Positions 16,961-25,525 of a stretch of DNA of 64,000 nt are shown in pieces. The translations under genes and the position numbers were made by a program. The stretch is from Lacticaseibacillus yichunensis (lineage in GTDB: Bacteria > Bacillota > Bacilli > Lactobacillales > Lactobacillaceae), in contig NZ_RHOG01000002.1 of the NCBI RefSeq assembly GCF_003946405.1, positions 1-64,000 on the forward strand. The letters run 5' to 3'. Within the stretch, counting starts at the first letter, position 1. The number at the start of each line of letters is the position of its first letter. A model generated the notes under the pieces. The model made no database searches. It was not told the origin of the DNA and worked only from the letters and a program-made list of their open reading frames with translations.

Positions 16961-17569
16961 TTAGCGCGCAACGAAAAAATCAGCCAAGGTCGCCGTTTGG
17001 GCACCGCCTTGGCACAACATCGCCAGCGTCTTGGCCACGTAGCGCGGGGAGTAGATCATCCCTTCCTCCAGCCAATGCGCCGCCGTGCCCACGATCGCCA
17101 TGACCTCATATTCGATAATCAGGTCGATCGGCACCTCACTGATGCGGGGCGGCACGCCGGTGACTTCGCAGTAGCGCTCGACCGCCGCATACAGATTTGA
17201 CAACAACTTGCGGTCAAAAAGACGCTGGCCGTCTTTTAATAGGTAGTGATATTCTTTGGCATGCGCCGCGACAAACCCGAATGCGGCCGTCAGATCAAGC
17301 ACCGGGAAGGAATTGCCGTTGACGGAATAGCCCTCCGTGATCGCCGCGCGATATAGGTCGTCGACCATCATGTGAAGCACGCTATCATAAAAGTCGGCGC
17401 GGTCTTCGTAATGCAGGTAAAAAGTTGTCCGGGTGACATGCGCCTGGGCAACCAACTCGGCCACGGATAACGTATTCACGTCAGCGCCTTTTTCAAGCAA
17501 CTCAAACAGCGCGTTGACCAGCTTTTCGCGCGATTTTCTGTAGCGCGTATCATTTCGTTCGACTCCCAT
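16961..17569 (-). CDS. TetR family transcriptional regulator
   Basis: A 202-residue regulator. The N-terminal helix-turn-helix is in TLSVAELVAQAHVTRTTFYLHY (residues 26-47), followed by a variable ligand or dimerisation domain resembling the TetR C-terminal domain found in DhaS-like lactobacillar regulators. ATG 17569 has GGAGGG upstream; longer in-frame starts run through the divergent gene. The target is unknown; the closest divergent gene encodes a small membrane protein. Confidence 0.88.
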   Translation of the reverse strand: MGVERNDTRYRKSREKLVNALFELLEKGADVNTLSVAELVAQAHVTRTTFYLHYEDRADFYDSVLHMMVDDLYRAAITEGYSVNGNSFPVLDLTAAFGFVAAHAKEYHYLLKDGQRLFDRKLLSNLYAAVERYCEVTGVPPRISEVPIDLIIEYEVMAIVGTAAHWLEEGMIYSPRYVAKTLAMLCQGGAQTATLADFFVAR

Positions 17570-17705
17570 AATCGCCCTCCGTTTGGAGTATAGCGCATCT
17601 TTGCGCAAAAGCGGTAAAATAAGTCTCGCGAAAATGACGTCTGCGGCGTCTCGCGGCTTGTCCCGCACAAAGTGGTCAAGTATACTGAAACGCGGAGGTG
17701 GCCGC

Positions 17706-17936
17706 ATGCTTGTCGATAGTTTGATCTTTATCCTGGCGGGAGGCCTCGTTGTGGCGATCGTTGCCCGCCTGAAATTCCCACTCAATCTGATCTTAACGGC
17801 CCTGGTGATGATCACGCTGGCCACCATCAGTCGTAAATTGTTTGACGCCGATGATCTGGCATGGCTCCTGCTAGCATGGCAGGCCGCACTTGTGGCTGTC
17901 ATGTATGGCCTGCGCTACTGGCTTCATCACCGTTAA
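17706..17936 (+). CDS. Small membrane protein, unknown function
   Basis: A 76-residue protein with three hydrophobic segments (about residues 3-20, 25-40 and 50-70) separated by short basic stretches, ending GLRYWLHHR. GGAGGTGG precedes the ATG. It is divergent from the tetR gene with 136 bp between them, so TetR control is plausible. No family was recognised with confidence. Confidence 0.7.
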   Translation: MLVDSLIFILAGGLVVAIVARLKFPLNLILTALVMITLATISRKLFDADDLAWLLLAWQAALVAVMYGLRYWLHHR

Positions 17937-17939
17937 TAA

Positions 17940-17978
17940 GCAAGGGCACCGAGGAAAAATTCCTCGGTGCCCTTTTTT
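17940..17978. terminator. Bidirectional terminator
   Basis: GGGCACCGAGGA and its exact complement flank AAAAT, with A and T runs on the two sides. It serves the small membrane protein on the plus strand and the convergent gene at 17987. Confidence 0.9.
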
Positions 17979-17986
17979 CGAACCGT

Positions 17987-18232
17987 TTATCGGCGAGTAT
18001 CACTGAATTCATAATGCACGAGGTCGCGAAATTCAAACTTATGGCCTTCGCCGGCGGTCAATGACCCAGTCTTCGTGCGAATCTTCGTCATCAGGTCGTC
18101 GTAAGCCTTTGTGTTACCAGGCTTCGTCCGCACTGGTAGCTCGACTGTGCTGCCATCGGTAAAAGTCCCATAGAAATATTGAACCTTTGATGCCTGTTGC
18201 TTCAATAATTTTTTTGCCAGTCGCTTATCCAT
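17987..18232 (-). CDS. Small conserved-looking hypothetical protein
   Basis: An 81-residue soluble protein that starts MDKRLAKKLLKQQ and contains YFYGTFTDGSTVELPV and a basic middle; no family was recognised. ATG 18232 follows TAGGTGA; a GTG three codons earlier overlaps that site. An extended -10 element (TGC-TATACT, 18308-18313) lies upstream and a strong terminator follows, so it is probably monocistronic. Confidence 0.72.
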   Translation of the reverse strand: MDKRLAKKLLKQQASKVQYFYGTFTDGSTVELPVRTKPGNTKAYDDLMTKIRTKTGSLTAGEGHKFEFRDLVHYEFSDTRR

Positions 18233-18353
18233 GTGTGTCACCTACGTTCGTTGTAGTCAAGAAAAGGCCCGAAAACAACTTCGGACCCCGCCCCTGCCAA
18301 GGCCTTAAGTATAGCACAGCACCGGGACTGATTGTATCAATTGAGCGAGAATC

Positions 18354-18382
18354 AAAAAACGCCAGCTCGAGGCCAGCGTCTT
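18354..18382 (-). terminator. Terminator after the 40-codon gene
   Basis: On the minus strand ACGCTGGC and GCTGGCGT pair with two G-T pairs around CTCGA, followed by six Ts. It begins a few bases after the stop codon at 18386. Confidence 0.75.
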
Positions 18383-18385
18383 TGA

Positions 18386-18508
18386 TCAGCGTTGCAGCTG
18401 TGCAACAGCCTGTTCGATGGTTGCACCGGTCCCCTTGTGGTTCTGGTCTGCGGGATCGATCGCGATGAACAGCTGTGTCTTCGTATCAAGTTGAATACGG
18501 TATTTCAT
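18386..18508 (-). CDS. 40-residue small protein, unknown
   Basis: The reading frame encodes MKYRIQLDTKTQLFIAIDP followed by a Gly/Thr/Ala stretch ending AVAQLQR. GGAGGT lies seven bases before the ATG. A consensus promoter lies upstream and a terminator directly downstream, so all parts of an independent small gene are present. The short amphipathic sequence has no transmembrane segment or signal peptide. Function is unknown. Confidence 0.72.
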   Translation of the reverse strand: MKYRIQLDTKTQLFIAIDPADQNHKGTGATIEQAVAQLQR

Positions 18509-18562
18509 AAATATTACCTCCATTCGATAACACATGAATGGTCGTTCGGTAGCGATACCATG

Positions 18563-18591
18563 ATTCTACGCGTTCAACAGCGTCGTGTCAA
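18563..18591 (-). promoter_or_regulatory. Strong sigma-A promoter of the 40-codon gene
   Basis: TTGACA (18586-18591) and TAGAAT (18563-18568) are spaced by 17 bases on the minus strand. The ~50-base leader contains CCATTC...GAATGG, which closes a hairpin abutting the ribosome-binding AGG, so translation may be modulated. Confidence 0.8.
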
Positions 18592-18905
18592 TTGGTATCC
18601 CTTTCAATTTGGTTAAGAATGGTCAGAAGCAAAAACAATTTTTGTTAAATAACCCAAGTTCTATTAAGCTAATTGGAACGATAATCATGTCGTTTGTTTA
18701 TTTGGTGTTGAAAATGATGATAGGCTTTCTTCTAACTAAATGCAAGTGAAATTTGTTAAAGAAAATTGAAAACCCGTTTTGCCGGGTTTTGTTCGCCCAG
18801 CTGGCCGTCCGGTCTGCGTCCGGTTACCACTCTGGAAAAACAACATCCGTAACCAGACGGTAACCAGACGAGCTTCTTTTCGCTTCTTTTCGCCGCTTTT
18901 CGCGC
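18592..18905. other. AT-rich gap with short tandem repeats beside tRNA-Arg
   Basis: No gene is visible. Bases 18610-18770 are much more AT-rich than the flanks. A hairpin of AAAACCCG and CGGGTTTT lies at 18769-18790. GTAACCAGACG occurs twice in tandem (18849-18870), and GCTTCTTTTC occurs twice in tandem (18872-18891) with a degenerate third unit. The tRNA 3' end points toward this block. Confidence 0.6.
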
Positions 18906-18909
18906 ATAC

Positions 18910-18934
18910 AAAAAGCCCGTTAAACCGGGCTTTT
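18910..18934 (-). terminator. Terminator after tRNA-Arg
   Basis: AAAAGCCCG and CGGGCTTTT pair around a short loop, with further Ts on the minus strand. It lies 34 bases past the tRNA 3' end. Confidence 0.75.
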
Positions 18935-18967
18935 ACTATCGCTGCTTTTCGCTGTTTCCGGTAAAAA

Positions 18968-19041
18968 TGCGCCAGCCGGGATTCGAACCCGGGACCGATG
19001 GTTTAGAAGACCATTGCTCTATCCAACTGAGCTACTGGCAC
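18968..19041 (-). tRNA. tRNA-Arg (anticodon UCU)
   Basis: The cloverleaf folds on the minus strand. The acceptor GTGCCAG pairs with CTGGCGC (one G-T pair), the D stem is GCTC/GAGC, the anticodon stem ATGGT/ACCAT closes loop CTTCTAA giving UCU at positions 34-36, and the T arm is CCGGG-TTCGAAT-CCCGG. CCA is not encoded. It decodes AGA. tRNA-Arg genes are common integration sites, and a repeat-bearing AT-rich block follows its 3' end. Confidence 0.95.
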
Positions 19042-19094
19042 GTGTTGAACCTGTTTATTATAGGAAAGCGGGCCAAACGTGTCAATGAAGCGCC

Positions 19095-19123
19095 TTGCGA
19101 CTCGCCTGCCGGATGGCTACACT
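19095..19123 (+). promoter_or_regulatory. Sigma-A promoter of pepX
   Basis: TTGCGA (19095-19100) and TACACT (19118-19123) are spaced by 17 bases, 33 bases ahead of the pepX start. Confidence 0.6.
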
Positions 19124-19156
19124 GGCATTAGACTAAAAATGAAATGAGGCCTCAAT

Positions 19157-21562
19157 GTGAAACTCAATCAAATCGCCCGGCTGACGCCAGACGCGACGAC
19201 TCAATACACCGAACTTAAAGCGCTGGGCTTTATTGCAGATCCAGCTGAAGACCTGACCACACTGGTTCAGGCAGACCTGCCACTTCTTTTCCCCGAAGCT
19301 TACAGCGATGCCGCAAAACAAGAAGCGCTCGCCAATATTGCGATCGACGACACGCACACGCTGCGCGACCTGGTCGAGGCTCCGATGCAATGGCTGAACG
19401 TCACGACTTTTTATGCCGCGGCCCTGCAGCTGCTTGGGTTTGAACCATTCACCGACTATCAGCTGAGCGATCCAGCCAGCTTCATGACTGCGACCCAATT
19501 GCCGGCAGTTGCATCGATCGCCACAAGCGCCGATTTTTTGCAGGCGCTGTATCTCCTGCTGACGACACGCACGAAGCATTTGGTCAATTATCTGGATGAC
19601 CTCGCCAACCGCGGCTTTTTTGCCCATTACCAAGATGGTAAGGAAACGCCGACCTATCTCTTCTTCAATGGCAAGGCGCAGGCTGTTTTCGATCCGCGCA
19701 AACTGGTGCGCGAAGTCGTCTGGGTCGAATCGGACCTCGACACGGATCACGATGGTCAACGTGACCTGCTGGAGACCACGATCTTCCGGCCAGCCGCGAC
19801 AGATCAAGGGGTGAAAATGCCGGTGCTGTTCACCGCCAATCCCTACTTCCATGGCACCAACGATGAAGCGGTCAAGGCAATTACCCATGTGCCGGATCCG
19901 CATTTGGCCGTGAAAACCGTCAGCCACACCAAAGCCGAGGTGACCGCAACGCCTGCCGAACCGATGGCACTGCCCCATAAAGCGATCGAGCAGACCAGCA
20001 CGACCGCCGAAGTCTATGCCGATGAGCAAGGAATCTATTCGCTCAACGACTTTTTCCTCAGTCGCGGCTTTGCCACCGTGTATTCGGCCGGCGTCGGGAC
20101 TCGCGGCTCTGATGGATTGCGGACGACGGGCGACCCGGCAGAGACAGCCAGTGCCGTCGCGGTGATCGAATGGTTGACTGGCAAGCGCCCTGCCTTCACC
20201 ACCCGCGATGGCCACACCGCGATCAAAGCTTGGTGGTGCAACGGCAACGTCGCCATGACCGGGAAATCGTACTTGGGCACCTTGTCCATTGCGGCGGCCA
20301 CCAGTGGCGTCAAAGGACTGAAGACGATCATCTCCGAATCGGCGATCTCGAGCTGGTACGATTACTATCGGGAAAACGGGTTGGTCGTTGCCCCAGGCGG
20401 CTTCCAAGGCGAAGATGCCGACGTTTTAGCCGTTGACACCTATTCCCGGCAAAAACGCACCGGCGATTTTCTCCGCGTCAAGCCGCAGTGGGACCAGGCA
20501 CTGGCCGAGATTGCAGCCGGCCAGGACCGCACCACGGGTGATTACAACGCCTGGTGGGATGCCCGCAACTACCGCAACAACTTAGCCAACATCACCTGCG
20601 ATGTTGTGTCCGTTCATGGTCTCAACGACTGGAACGTCAAGCCGAAAAATGTGATCAAGTTATGGCAAGGACTGCAGGATCTGCCGATCGCCCACAAACT
20701 ATTTTTGCATCAAGGCCAGCATGTCTACCTCAACAATGTCTTGTCACTGGATTTCACCGACCAGATGAACCTCTGGCTGTCCTATGAACTGCTCGGTGTG
20801 CAAAATGGAGCCAAAGATGTGATTCCCGATGTGACCGTGCAGGATAATGTGACCCCGCAGACCTGGCATCATTACAGCAATTTTGGGGCGCCTGCGACCG
20901 ACCATTCAGTCCAGTCGCTGACCCTCGATCAGGCAACGGGCCGGGGTGCCAGCTTCGTCGATAACGCAACTGCGATCTTCACCGCCCATCATCAGACCTC
21001 CGATGATTTTGAAGCGGAGATCGTTCGCCCAGGGAAAAACAGTCTGTACGACGATGTTCGGTTGTGGCTGGATCTGCCTGCTTTCGCCGACGAGGTCACC
21101 TTGGAAGGCATTCCAACATTATCGCTTCGACTTTGGATCGACCAACCAACGGCAATTATTTCTGCCCGGTTAGTCGATGTCGGCGACGCCAAACGGTTCA
21201 CCCCAAATGCCAGCGTCATTGAGGCCAGCGGTTACCAGCTCGGCTACGATTTCAAAGCCGATCGAATCGTCGAATTTGGCGAAGGCACCGAGACCGCCAG
21301 CAAGCTGATCACGTTTGGCCACGTCAACGCGCAAAATCCGACGAACGCGTATGAGATTCAGCAGATCGAGCCGGGCAAACCGTTCACTGTCGAGTTCGAG
21401 CTTCAGCCGACCCATTATCGCCTGCCAAAAGACCGGCACCTCGCGCTGATCATTCACGGCGCCGACATGGCACAGACGCAGCGCCCAACCACGATCACGA
21501 ATTACCACCTCGATCTGGAGGCCAGCACTCTTCGCCTCCCGTTACGGTCTGACGAAAATTGA
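19157..21562 (+). CDS. pepX: Xaa-Pro dipeptidyl-peptidase PepX
   Basis: An 801-residue cytoplasmic S15 serine peptidase that releases X-Pro dipeptides from proline-rich peptides such as casein fragments. An N-terminal helical domain precedes the alpha/beta hydrolase core, with catalytic Ser in GKSYLGTLS near residue 375, His in LHQGQH near 517, and a C-terminal jelly-roll domain. The start is GTG at 19157, with GAGG about eight bases before; an ATG two bases earlier is out of frame and hits a stop. It has its own promoter and terminator. Confidence 0.96.
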   Translation: MKLNQIARLTPDATTQYTELKALGFIADPAEDLTTLVQADLPLLFPEAYSDAAKQEALANIAIDDTHTLRDLVEAPMQWLNVTTFYAAALQLLGFEPFTDYQLSDPASFMTATQLPAVASIATSADFLQALYLLLTTRTKHLVNYLDDLANRGFFAHYQDGKETPTYLFFNGKAQAVFDPRKLVREVVWVESDLDTDHDGQRDLLETTIFRPAATDQGVKMPVLFTANPYFHGTNDEAVKAITHVPDPHLAVKTVSHTKAEVTATPAEPMALPHKAIEQTSTTAEVYADEQGIYSLNDFFLSRGFATVYSAGVGTRGSDGLRTTGDPAETASAVAVIEWLTGKRPAFTTRDGHTAIKAWWCNGNVAMTGKSYLGTLSIAAATSGVKGLKTIISESAISSWYDYYRENGLVVAPGGFQGEDADVLAVDTYSRQKRTGDFLRVKPQWDQALAEIAAGQDRTTGDYNAWWDARNYRNNLANITCDVVSVHGLNDWNVKPKNVIKLWQGLQDLPIAHKLFLHQGQHVYLNNVLSLDFTDQMNLWLSYELLGVQNGAKDVIPDVTVQDNVTPQTWHHYSNFGAPATDHSVQSLTLDQATGRGASFVDNATAIFTAHHQTSDDFEAEIVRPGKNSLYDDVRLWLDLPAFADEVTLEGIPTLSLRLWIDQPTAIISARLVDVGDAKRFTPNASVIEASGYQLGYDFKADRIVEFGEGTETASKLITFGHVNAQNPTNAYEIQQIEPGKPFTVEFELQPTHYRLPKDRHLALIIHGADMAQTQRPTTITNYHLDLEASTLRLPLRSDEN

Positions 21563-21696
21563 TTGCCCCTGCCTTCACGAGTGAGACACCCATCTTCTCT
21601 GAAAGTAGCACGCACCTCAGCGTGATATCACGGTCCAAATCGAGCGGTTGAAAAGTTATTTAAAATAATTTTTTCAGATCCTGACAGGACACGTTC

Positions 21697-21732
21697 AAAA
21701 CGCCCACATCATAGCGATGCGAGCGTTTTTAT
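21697..21732 (+). terminator. Terminator after pepX
   Basis: AAAACGC with CATC pairs with GATG and GCGTTTTT, ending in a T run. It lies about 135 bp past the pepX stop, and the candidate RNA promoter follows it. Confidence 0.6.
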
Positions 21733-21747
21733 TGTGTAATAAAAAAG

Positions 21748-21777
21748 TTGACAGCATCGTTTACAAGGTGCTATATT
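21748..21777 (+). promoter_or_regulatory. Consensus promoter with no coding region behind it
   Basis: Perfect TTGACA (21748-21753) and TATATT (21772-21777) are spaced by 18 bases. The next plus-strand gene is about 4.7 kb away, so this promoter most likely drives a non-coding RNA. Confidence 0.8.
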
Positions 21778-21783
21778 AATCGA

Positions 21784-22127
21784 CAGCAGAAGGGGCTTCT
21801 GGTGTGGCCACACGGAACGGTTTCCCCCGAGGCAGGCGGACCCAGTGCGGGGGATACCGTACGCAAACCTAGAGTGGCTGCTATGAAGGGCATCCGAGTC
21901 AGTGGTGTCATAAATTAGGGGAGTGGGTCAGTTCCACAGTTCCATCGTTCTACCAGCTTTACCAGTATCACCGTTGTCCGGCAGCAAGCATCGAGCCTTG
22001 ATCACGCTGTCGCCGTTGAAATCTGATCGCGCCAAGCCCCACAAGCAAGGCGCCTCCAGTATCCTAATCTAAAATCACGCAAACACACTGGCAATGCCCC
22101 AAAAGGCACTTCGACCGGTGTGTTTGT
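21784..22127 (+). ncRNA. Candidate structured non-coding RNA, unassigned
   Basis: The transcript predicted from the promoter at 21748 is rich in helices: AGAAG/CTTCT, the palindrome GTGTGGCCACAC, and a strong stem CGGTTTCCCCCG with CGGGGGATACCG enclosing a purine-rich loop. GACAGC near the 5' end is complementary to GCTGTC at 22006. A composite hairpin CAAACACAC/GTGTGTTTG lies at 22080-22126. No reading frame with a ribosome site was seen. It does not show the landmarks of tmRNA, RNase P RNA or SRP RNA; a divergent 6S RNA cannot be excluded. The 3' end is uncertain and may extend to the terminator at 22252. Confidence 0.55.
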
Positions 22128-22251
22128 CGTACATGGCCTCAAAATATTCATTTTCGATTCTGATCTTTTTTCAAAAAAGTGAGAATCGGCAAAAAATCTA
22201 AACATGCCCAAAAAATCGCCCGCTTTTTGGGCACATTGACGAACCGGAATC

Positions 22252-22296
22252 AAAAATCGGGTCAAAACTTCACGACGAAGTTCTGACCCGATTTTT
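22252..22296. terminator. Bidirectional terminator between the candidate RNA and glnA
   Basis: AAAAATCGGGTC pairs with GACCCGATTTTT, with AACTTC/GAAGTT inside, giving a stem of about 20 bp with A and T runs on both sides. It ends glnA on the minus strand. A second hairpin (GCCCAAAAA/TTTTTGGGC) lies at 22206-22230. Confidence 0.9.
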
Positions 22297-22377
22297 ATCT
22301 ACCTAACTATTAGTCCGCGTGACTGCGGCTTTTGGGAAGGCATGAGGCACTTCACAGTCCGCGCGTGACCGGTGTGA

Positions 22378-23718
22378 TCAATACAATTCCAGATACTGAT
22401 CGCGTTCCCATTCCGAAACACTTTGCCGGTATGCGGCCCACTCCAAGTCTTTGGAGTCCTTGAAGCTCTGATACAAATGCGGGCCAAGTGCGGCCTTGAC
22501 CACCGGATCATCTTCCAGCGCCTTGATCGCGTTGTGCAAGGTCGATGGCAGATCCTGGATGTGGTTGGCTTTCCGCTCGGAGTCTTGCATCCGGTAAATG
22601 TTGCGATCGACGGCCTCTTCCGGCGTCAACTTATTTTCAATACCGTCAAGTCCTGCCTCGAGAATCGCGGCGATGGCAAGATACGGATTGGCGGTCGGAT
22701 CGACGCTGCGCAATTCAAGGCGCGTCCCTAACCCGCGGGCAAGTGGCACCCGAATCAGCGGGCTGCGATTGGTGCCGGACCAAGCGATGTAAACGGGTGC
22801 CTCGAAGCCTGGGACCAAGCGCTTATACGAGTTGACCGTGGGATTGTTGATTGCGGTGAGTGCCCGTGCGTGAGCCAGCAGGCCAGCGAGGAAATGCATC
22901 GCGCTGTCAGACAATTGGGTGTCCGTCTCTGGATCGTAGAAGAAGTTCTTCTCCCCTTTGAAGAGCGACATGTTGATATGCATCCCCGACCCGTTGATGC
23001 CGTGCAGCGGCTTTGGCATGAAGGTCGCGTACAGCCCATGCTTGCGGGCGATCGTTTTCACGACCAACTTAAAGGTTTGAATGTGATCGGCGGCATCGAG
23101 CGCATCGGTGTAGCGAAAATCGATCTCATGCTGGCCAGGCGCAACTTCGTGATGTGAAGCCTCGACCTCAAAGCCCATTTTTTCCAGCTCAAGGACAATA
23201 TCACGCCGGCAATTTTCACCCATGTCAAGCGGGGCAAAATCAAAATAGGACCCCTTGTCATTCAGCTGCATCGATGGCTCGCCGTTTTCGTCCAGCTTGA
23301 ACAAGAAAAACTCTGGCTCTGGGCCGATGTTGAAGGCCGAATAGCCGTCATCTTTCATGTCCTGAATCACGCGGACCAAATTGTTACGCGGATCGCCTTC
23401 AAATGGCGTGCCGTCCATGCGGTGAACACTGCAGATCAGCCGTGCGACCTTGCCGTGATCATTCTCCCACGGGAAAAGCAGCCAGGTGTTGAAATCCGGA
23501 AACAGCAACATATCACTTTCCTCGATGCGGACAAATCCGTCGATCGAGGAACCGTCGAAGGCCATCTTGTTCGCCAGCACTTTTTCCAGCTGGGAAACAG
23601 GCACTTCAACGTTTTTGATGATGCCATTGATATCGGTGAACATCAGGCGCAAAAACTGAACGTTCTCCTCTTTGACGCTGGTCCGAATATCATCTGCGGT
23701 GATCGTTTTTCTTGCCAT
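22378..23718 (-). CDS. glnA: Glutamine synthetase type I
   Basis: A 446-residue enzyme forming glutamine from glutamate, ammonia and ATP. Recognisable are the substrate and metal sites GSGMHINMS near 245, [13 protein letters not shown] near 300, RSPLIRVP near 330 and the C-terminal [10 protein letters not shown]. The usual adenylylation-site motif is absent, as in the GlnR-regulated Firmicutes form. ATG 23718 with AAAGGA gives [12 protein letters not shown]. It follows glnR by 46 bp in the glnRA operon, which GlnR represses. Confidence 0.97.
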   Translation of the reverse strand: MARKTITADDIRTSVKEENVQFLRLMFTDINGIIKNVEVPVSQLEKVLANKMAFDGSSIDGFVRIEESDMLLFPDFNTWLLFPWENDHGKVARLICSVHRMDGTPFEGDPRNNLVRVIQDMKDDGYSAFNIGPEPEFFLFKLDENGEPSMQLNDKGSYFDFAPLDMGENCRRDIVLELEKMGFEVEASHHEVAPGQHEIDFRYTDALDAADHIQTFKLVVKTIARKHGLYATFMPKPLHGINGSGMHINMSLFKGEKNFFYDPETDTQLSDSAMHFLAGLLAHARALTAINNPTVNSYKRLVPGFEAPVYIAWSGTNRSPLIRVPLARGLGTRLELRSVDPTANPYLAIAAILEAGLDGIENKLTPEEAVDRNIYRMQDSERKANHIQDLPSTLHNAIKALEDDPVVKAALGPHLYQSFKDSKDLEWAAYRQSVSEWERDQYLELY

Positions 23719-23764
23719 GGATTGTTTCCTTTCCGCAAGGCGACTCGCGCCATGCGTACGTCGA

Positions 23765-24136
23765 CTACGGCCGAAACCCAAATCCCTGACTGACACTAGG
23801 GCCACTGGGATTTTGGTTCATGCGACTTTGATTAAGTAGCTCTGCCCGCAACGCCTGCCGCACCGCGGCGTCGCTGGTCTCGTTGACAGGCTGGCGCGGC
23901 TTGCGCAGCCGTTTGATGTCGTCTAGACTGAGCCCACTTGCCAACTGGTCCTTGATATCGATAAGCGCATCGACATCATTGAGCGCATACATCCGGTGAT
24001 TGCCGGCGGTGCGCTGGGGATGAACCAGGCCCTGTTTTTCATAATACCTGATTTGGCGCGCCGACAGTGCCGTCAACGTCATGACGGTGCCGATCGGAAG
24101 CACCGCGCGACTGCGCAGATCGACCACCTCTGCCAT
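23765..24136 (-). CDS. glnR: Nitrogen regulator GlnR, MerR family
   Basis: A 123-residue repressor of glnRA and ammonium genes, activated by feedback-inhibited glutamine synthetase. The MerR helix-turn-helix contains [20 protein letters not shown] (residues 24-43). The C-terminal tail ([19 protein letters not shown]) matches the autoinhibitory GlnA-sensing peptide of the family. GGAGG precedes the ATG. Its own upstream region carries a GlnR box. Confidence 0.96.
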   Translation of the reverse strand: MAEVVDLRSRAVLPIGTVMTLTALSARQIRYYEKQGLVHPQRTAGNHRMYALNDVDALIDIKDQLASGLSLDDIKRLRKPRQPVNETSDAAVRQALRAELLNQSRMNQNPSGPSVSQGFGFRP

Positions 24137-24183
24137 GGGCTCGCCTCCTGTATGGTGTCAGACTAACAAACGAGCCCGCCGCG

Positions 24184-24213
24184 TGTCAACCAATGATGTC
24201 AGCTTATCTGACA
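24184..24213 (-). promoter_or_regulatory. GlnR operator and -35 element of glnRA
   Basis: TGTCAGATAAGCTGACA (24197-24213) is a palindrome fitting the GlnR consensus TGTNA-N7-TNACA. A TTGACA -35 box lies at 24184-24189; a -10 about 17 bases on (TTAGTC) is poor. The arrangement predicts autorepression under nitrogen excess. Confidence 0.85.
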
Positions 24214-24236
24214 TTCGGGCAAAAAATGACGCCACG

Positions 24237-24259
24237 AAAAAAGGCCGGCCGCAGCCGAC
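24237..24259 (-). terminator. Terminator after ynbB
   Basis: GTCGGC and GCCGGC pair around TGCG and are followed by six Ts on the minus strand. Confidence 0.8.
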
Positions 24260-24271
24260 ACTTTCCCGATG

Positions 24272-25525
24272 CTAGTTGAAAAATGTCGCCTGCGCCGCGC
24301 CAATGATGCCAAGCTTGACATGCGCATAAGTGAGCCCACCTTGCAGATACAGGGTGTACGGCTCACGGAGCGGCCCATCGCCTGAAAATTCGATCGTTGC
24401 GCCGGAGACAAACGAGCCCCCTGCCATGATGACCTCATCTTCGTACCCGGCCATCACTTCAGGAATCGGCGTCACAAACGAATCGATCGGCGAATTTGCC
24501 TGCAGGGCCTCAGCGAATGCCACCATGTCGTCTGGATTGCCGAAGTTGACAGTCTGAATCAGATCCGTGCGGGGCTCGTTCCATTTTGGACTGACATCAA
24601 GGCCCAGCGCCTCAAGCAACGCGGCTTCAAAAATCGCCCCTTTGATCGCATTGCCCGTGGTCTGCGGTGCGATGAAGAAGCCCTGATACATGTCGCGCAA
24701 AATATCGAGCGTCGCCCCTTCATCCGCGCCGATGCCCGGCACCGTGAAGCGATACGAAACGCGCTCGACCAGATTTTTGCGGCCAACGATATAGCCACCT
24801 GTTTTGGCCATGCCGCCGCCACCATTTTTGATCAAAGAGCCTGCCATCAGATCCGCGCCGACATCCAGCGGCTCCTGAGTCTCGGAAAATTCGCCGTACG
24901 CGTTATCCGTGAAGATCCACACATCCGGGGCCACACCGCGCACCGCCTTGATCATTTCGGCGATCTTCGCGATGGTGAAGGATGGTCGCGTCGCATACCC
25001 GCGCGAGCGCTGAATCGCAACGACCTTCGTCTCAGGGCGAATGCGCGCCTTGATCGCATCAAGATCTGCCTCGCCATTTTCCAGCAATGGGACAAAATCG
25101 CTGGTGATGCCGTATTCCTTGGCGCTTCCGATACCGTTGCCAGCCATGCCCAGCACTTCCTGCAAGGTATCATACGGCTCGCCCGTGATGTAGAGAATCT
25201 CATCGCCAGGGCGGGTCAGGCCAAGGAGCGCAGTCCCAATCGCATGCGTCCCCGACACGAATTGCGGCCGCACTAAGGCATCCTCGCCGCCCAAGACATC
25301 GGCAAAAATCGCCTCGAGCTTATCGCGACCCTCATCATTGTTGCCATAGCCAGTGGTGCCGGACAGGTCACTTTCGGCCACGTGATGCGCCTGAAAACTG
25401 GCCAAGACCTTCGCCTGATTGGTCAAGATCTGGGCATCGATCGTTGCCAATTGCGGCGCGATCTTTTCATCGACCGCATCGACCAGCGCCATTAACTTTG
25501 GGTCATACTTATCTTGCCAAGCCAT
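24272..25525 (-). CDS. ynbB: PLP-dependent YnbB / aluminium-resistance family protein
   Basis: A 417-residue fold-type I PLP enzyme annotated in databases as methionine gamma-lyase-like or aluminium resistance protein. PLP is expected on the Lys of GSLIKNGGGGMAKTGGY near residue 240. SGTHAIGTALLG is the phosphate-binding region. The true substrate is unknown. ATG 25525 has AAAGGAG upstream. The miaA stop overlaps its start by 17 bases; miaA-ynbB-(glnRA) is a conserved order. Confidence 0.9.
   Translation of the reverse strand: MAWQDKYDPKLMALVDAVDEKIAPQLATIDAQILTNQAKVLASFQAHHVAESDLSGTTGYGNNDEGRDKLEAIFADVLGGEDALVRPQFVSGTHAIGTALLGLTRPGDEILYITGEPYDTLQEVLGMAGNGIGSAKEYGITSDFVPLLENGEADLDAIKARIRPETKVVAIQRSRGYATRPSFTIAKIAEMIKAVRGVAPDVWIFTDNAYGEFSETQEPLDVGADLMAGSLIKNGGGGMAKTGGYIVGRKNLVERVSYRFTVPGIGADEGATLDILRDMYQGFFIAPQTTGNAIKGAIFEAALLEALGLDVSPKWNEPRTDLIQTVNFGNPDDMVAFAEALQANSPIDSFVTPIPEVMAGYEDEVIMAGGSFVSGATIEFSGDGPLREPYTLYLQGGLTYAHVKLGIIGAAQATFFN

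Noticed and set aside
19133-20407. 424-codon minus-strand frame opposite pepX
   Set aside because: It is antisense to PepX, with biased composition and no family resemblance; the PepX motifs settle the coding strand.
21784-22127. Assignment of the structured transcript to tmRNA, RNase P RNA or SRP RNA
   Set aside because: The conserved landmarks (tag frame and tRNA-like ends, GAGGAAAGTCC-type P4, GGAAGGAAGCAGC-type loop) were looked for and not found.
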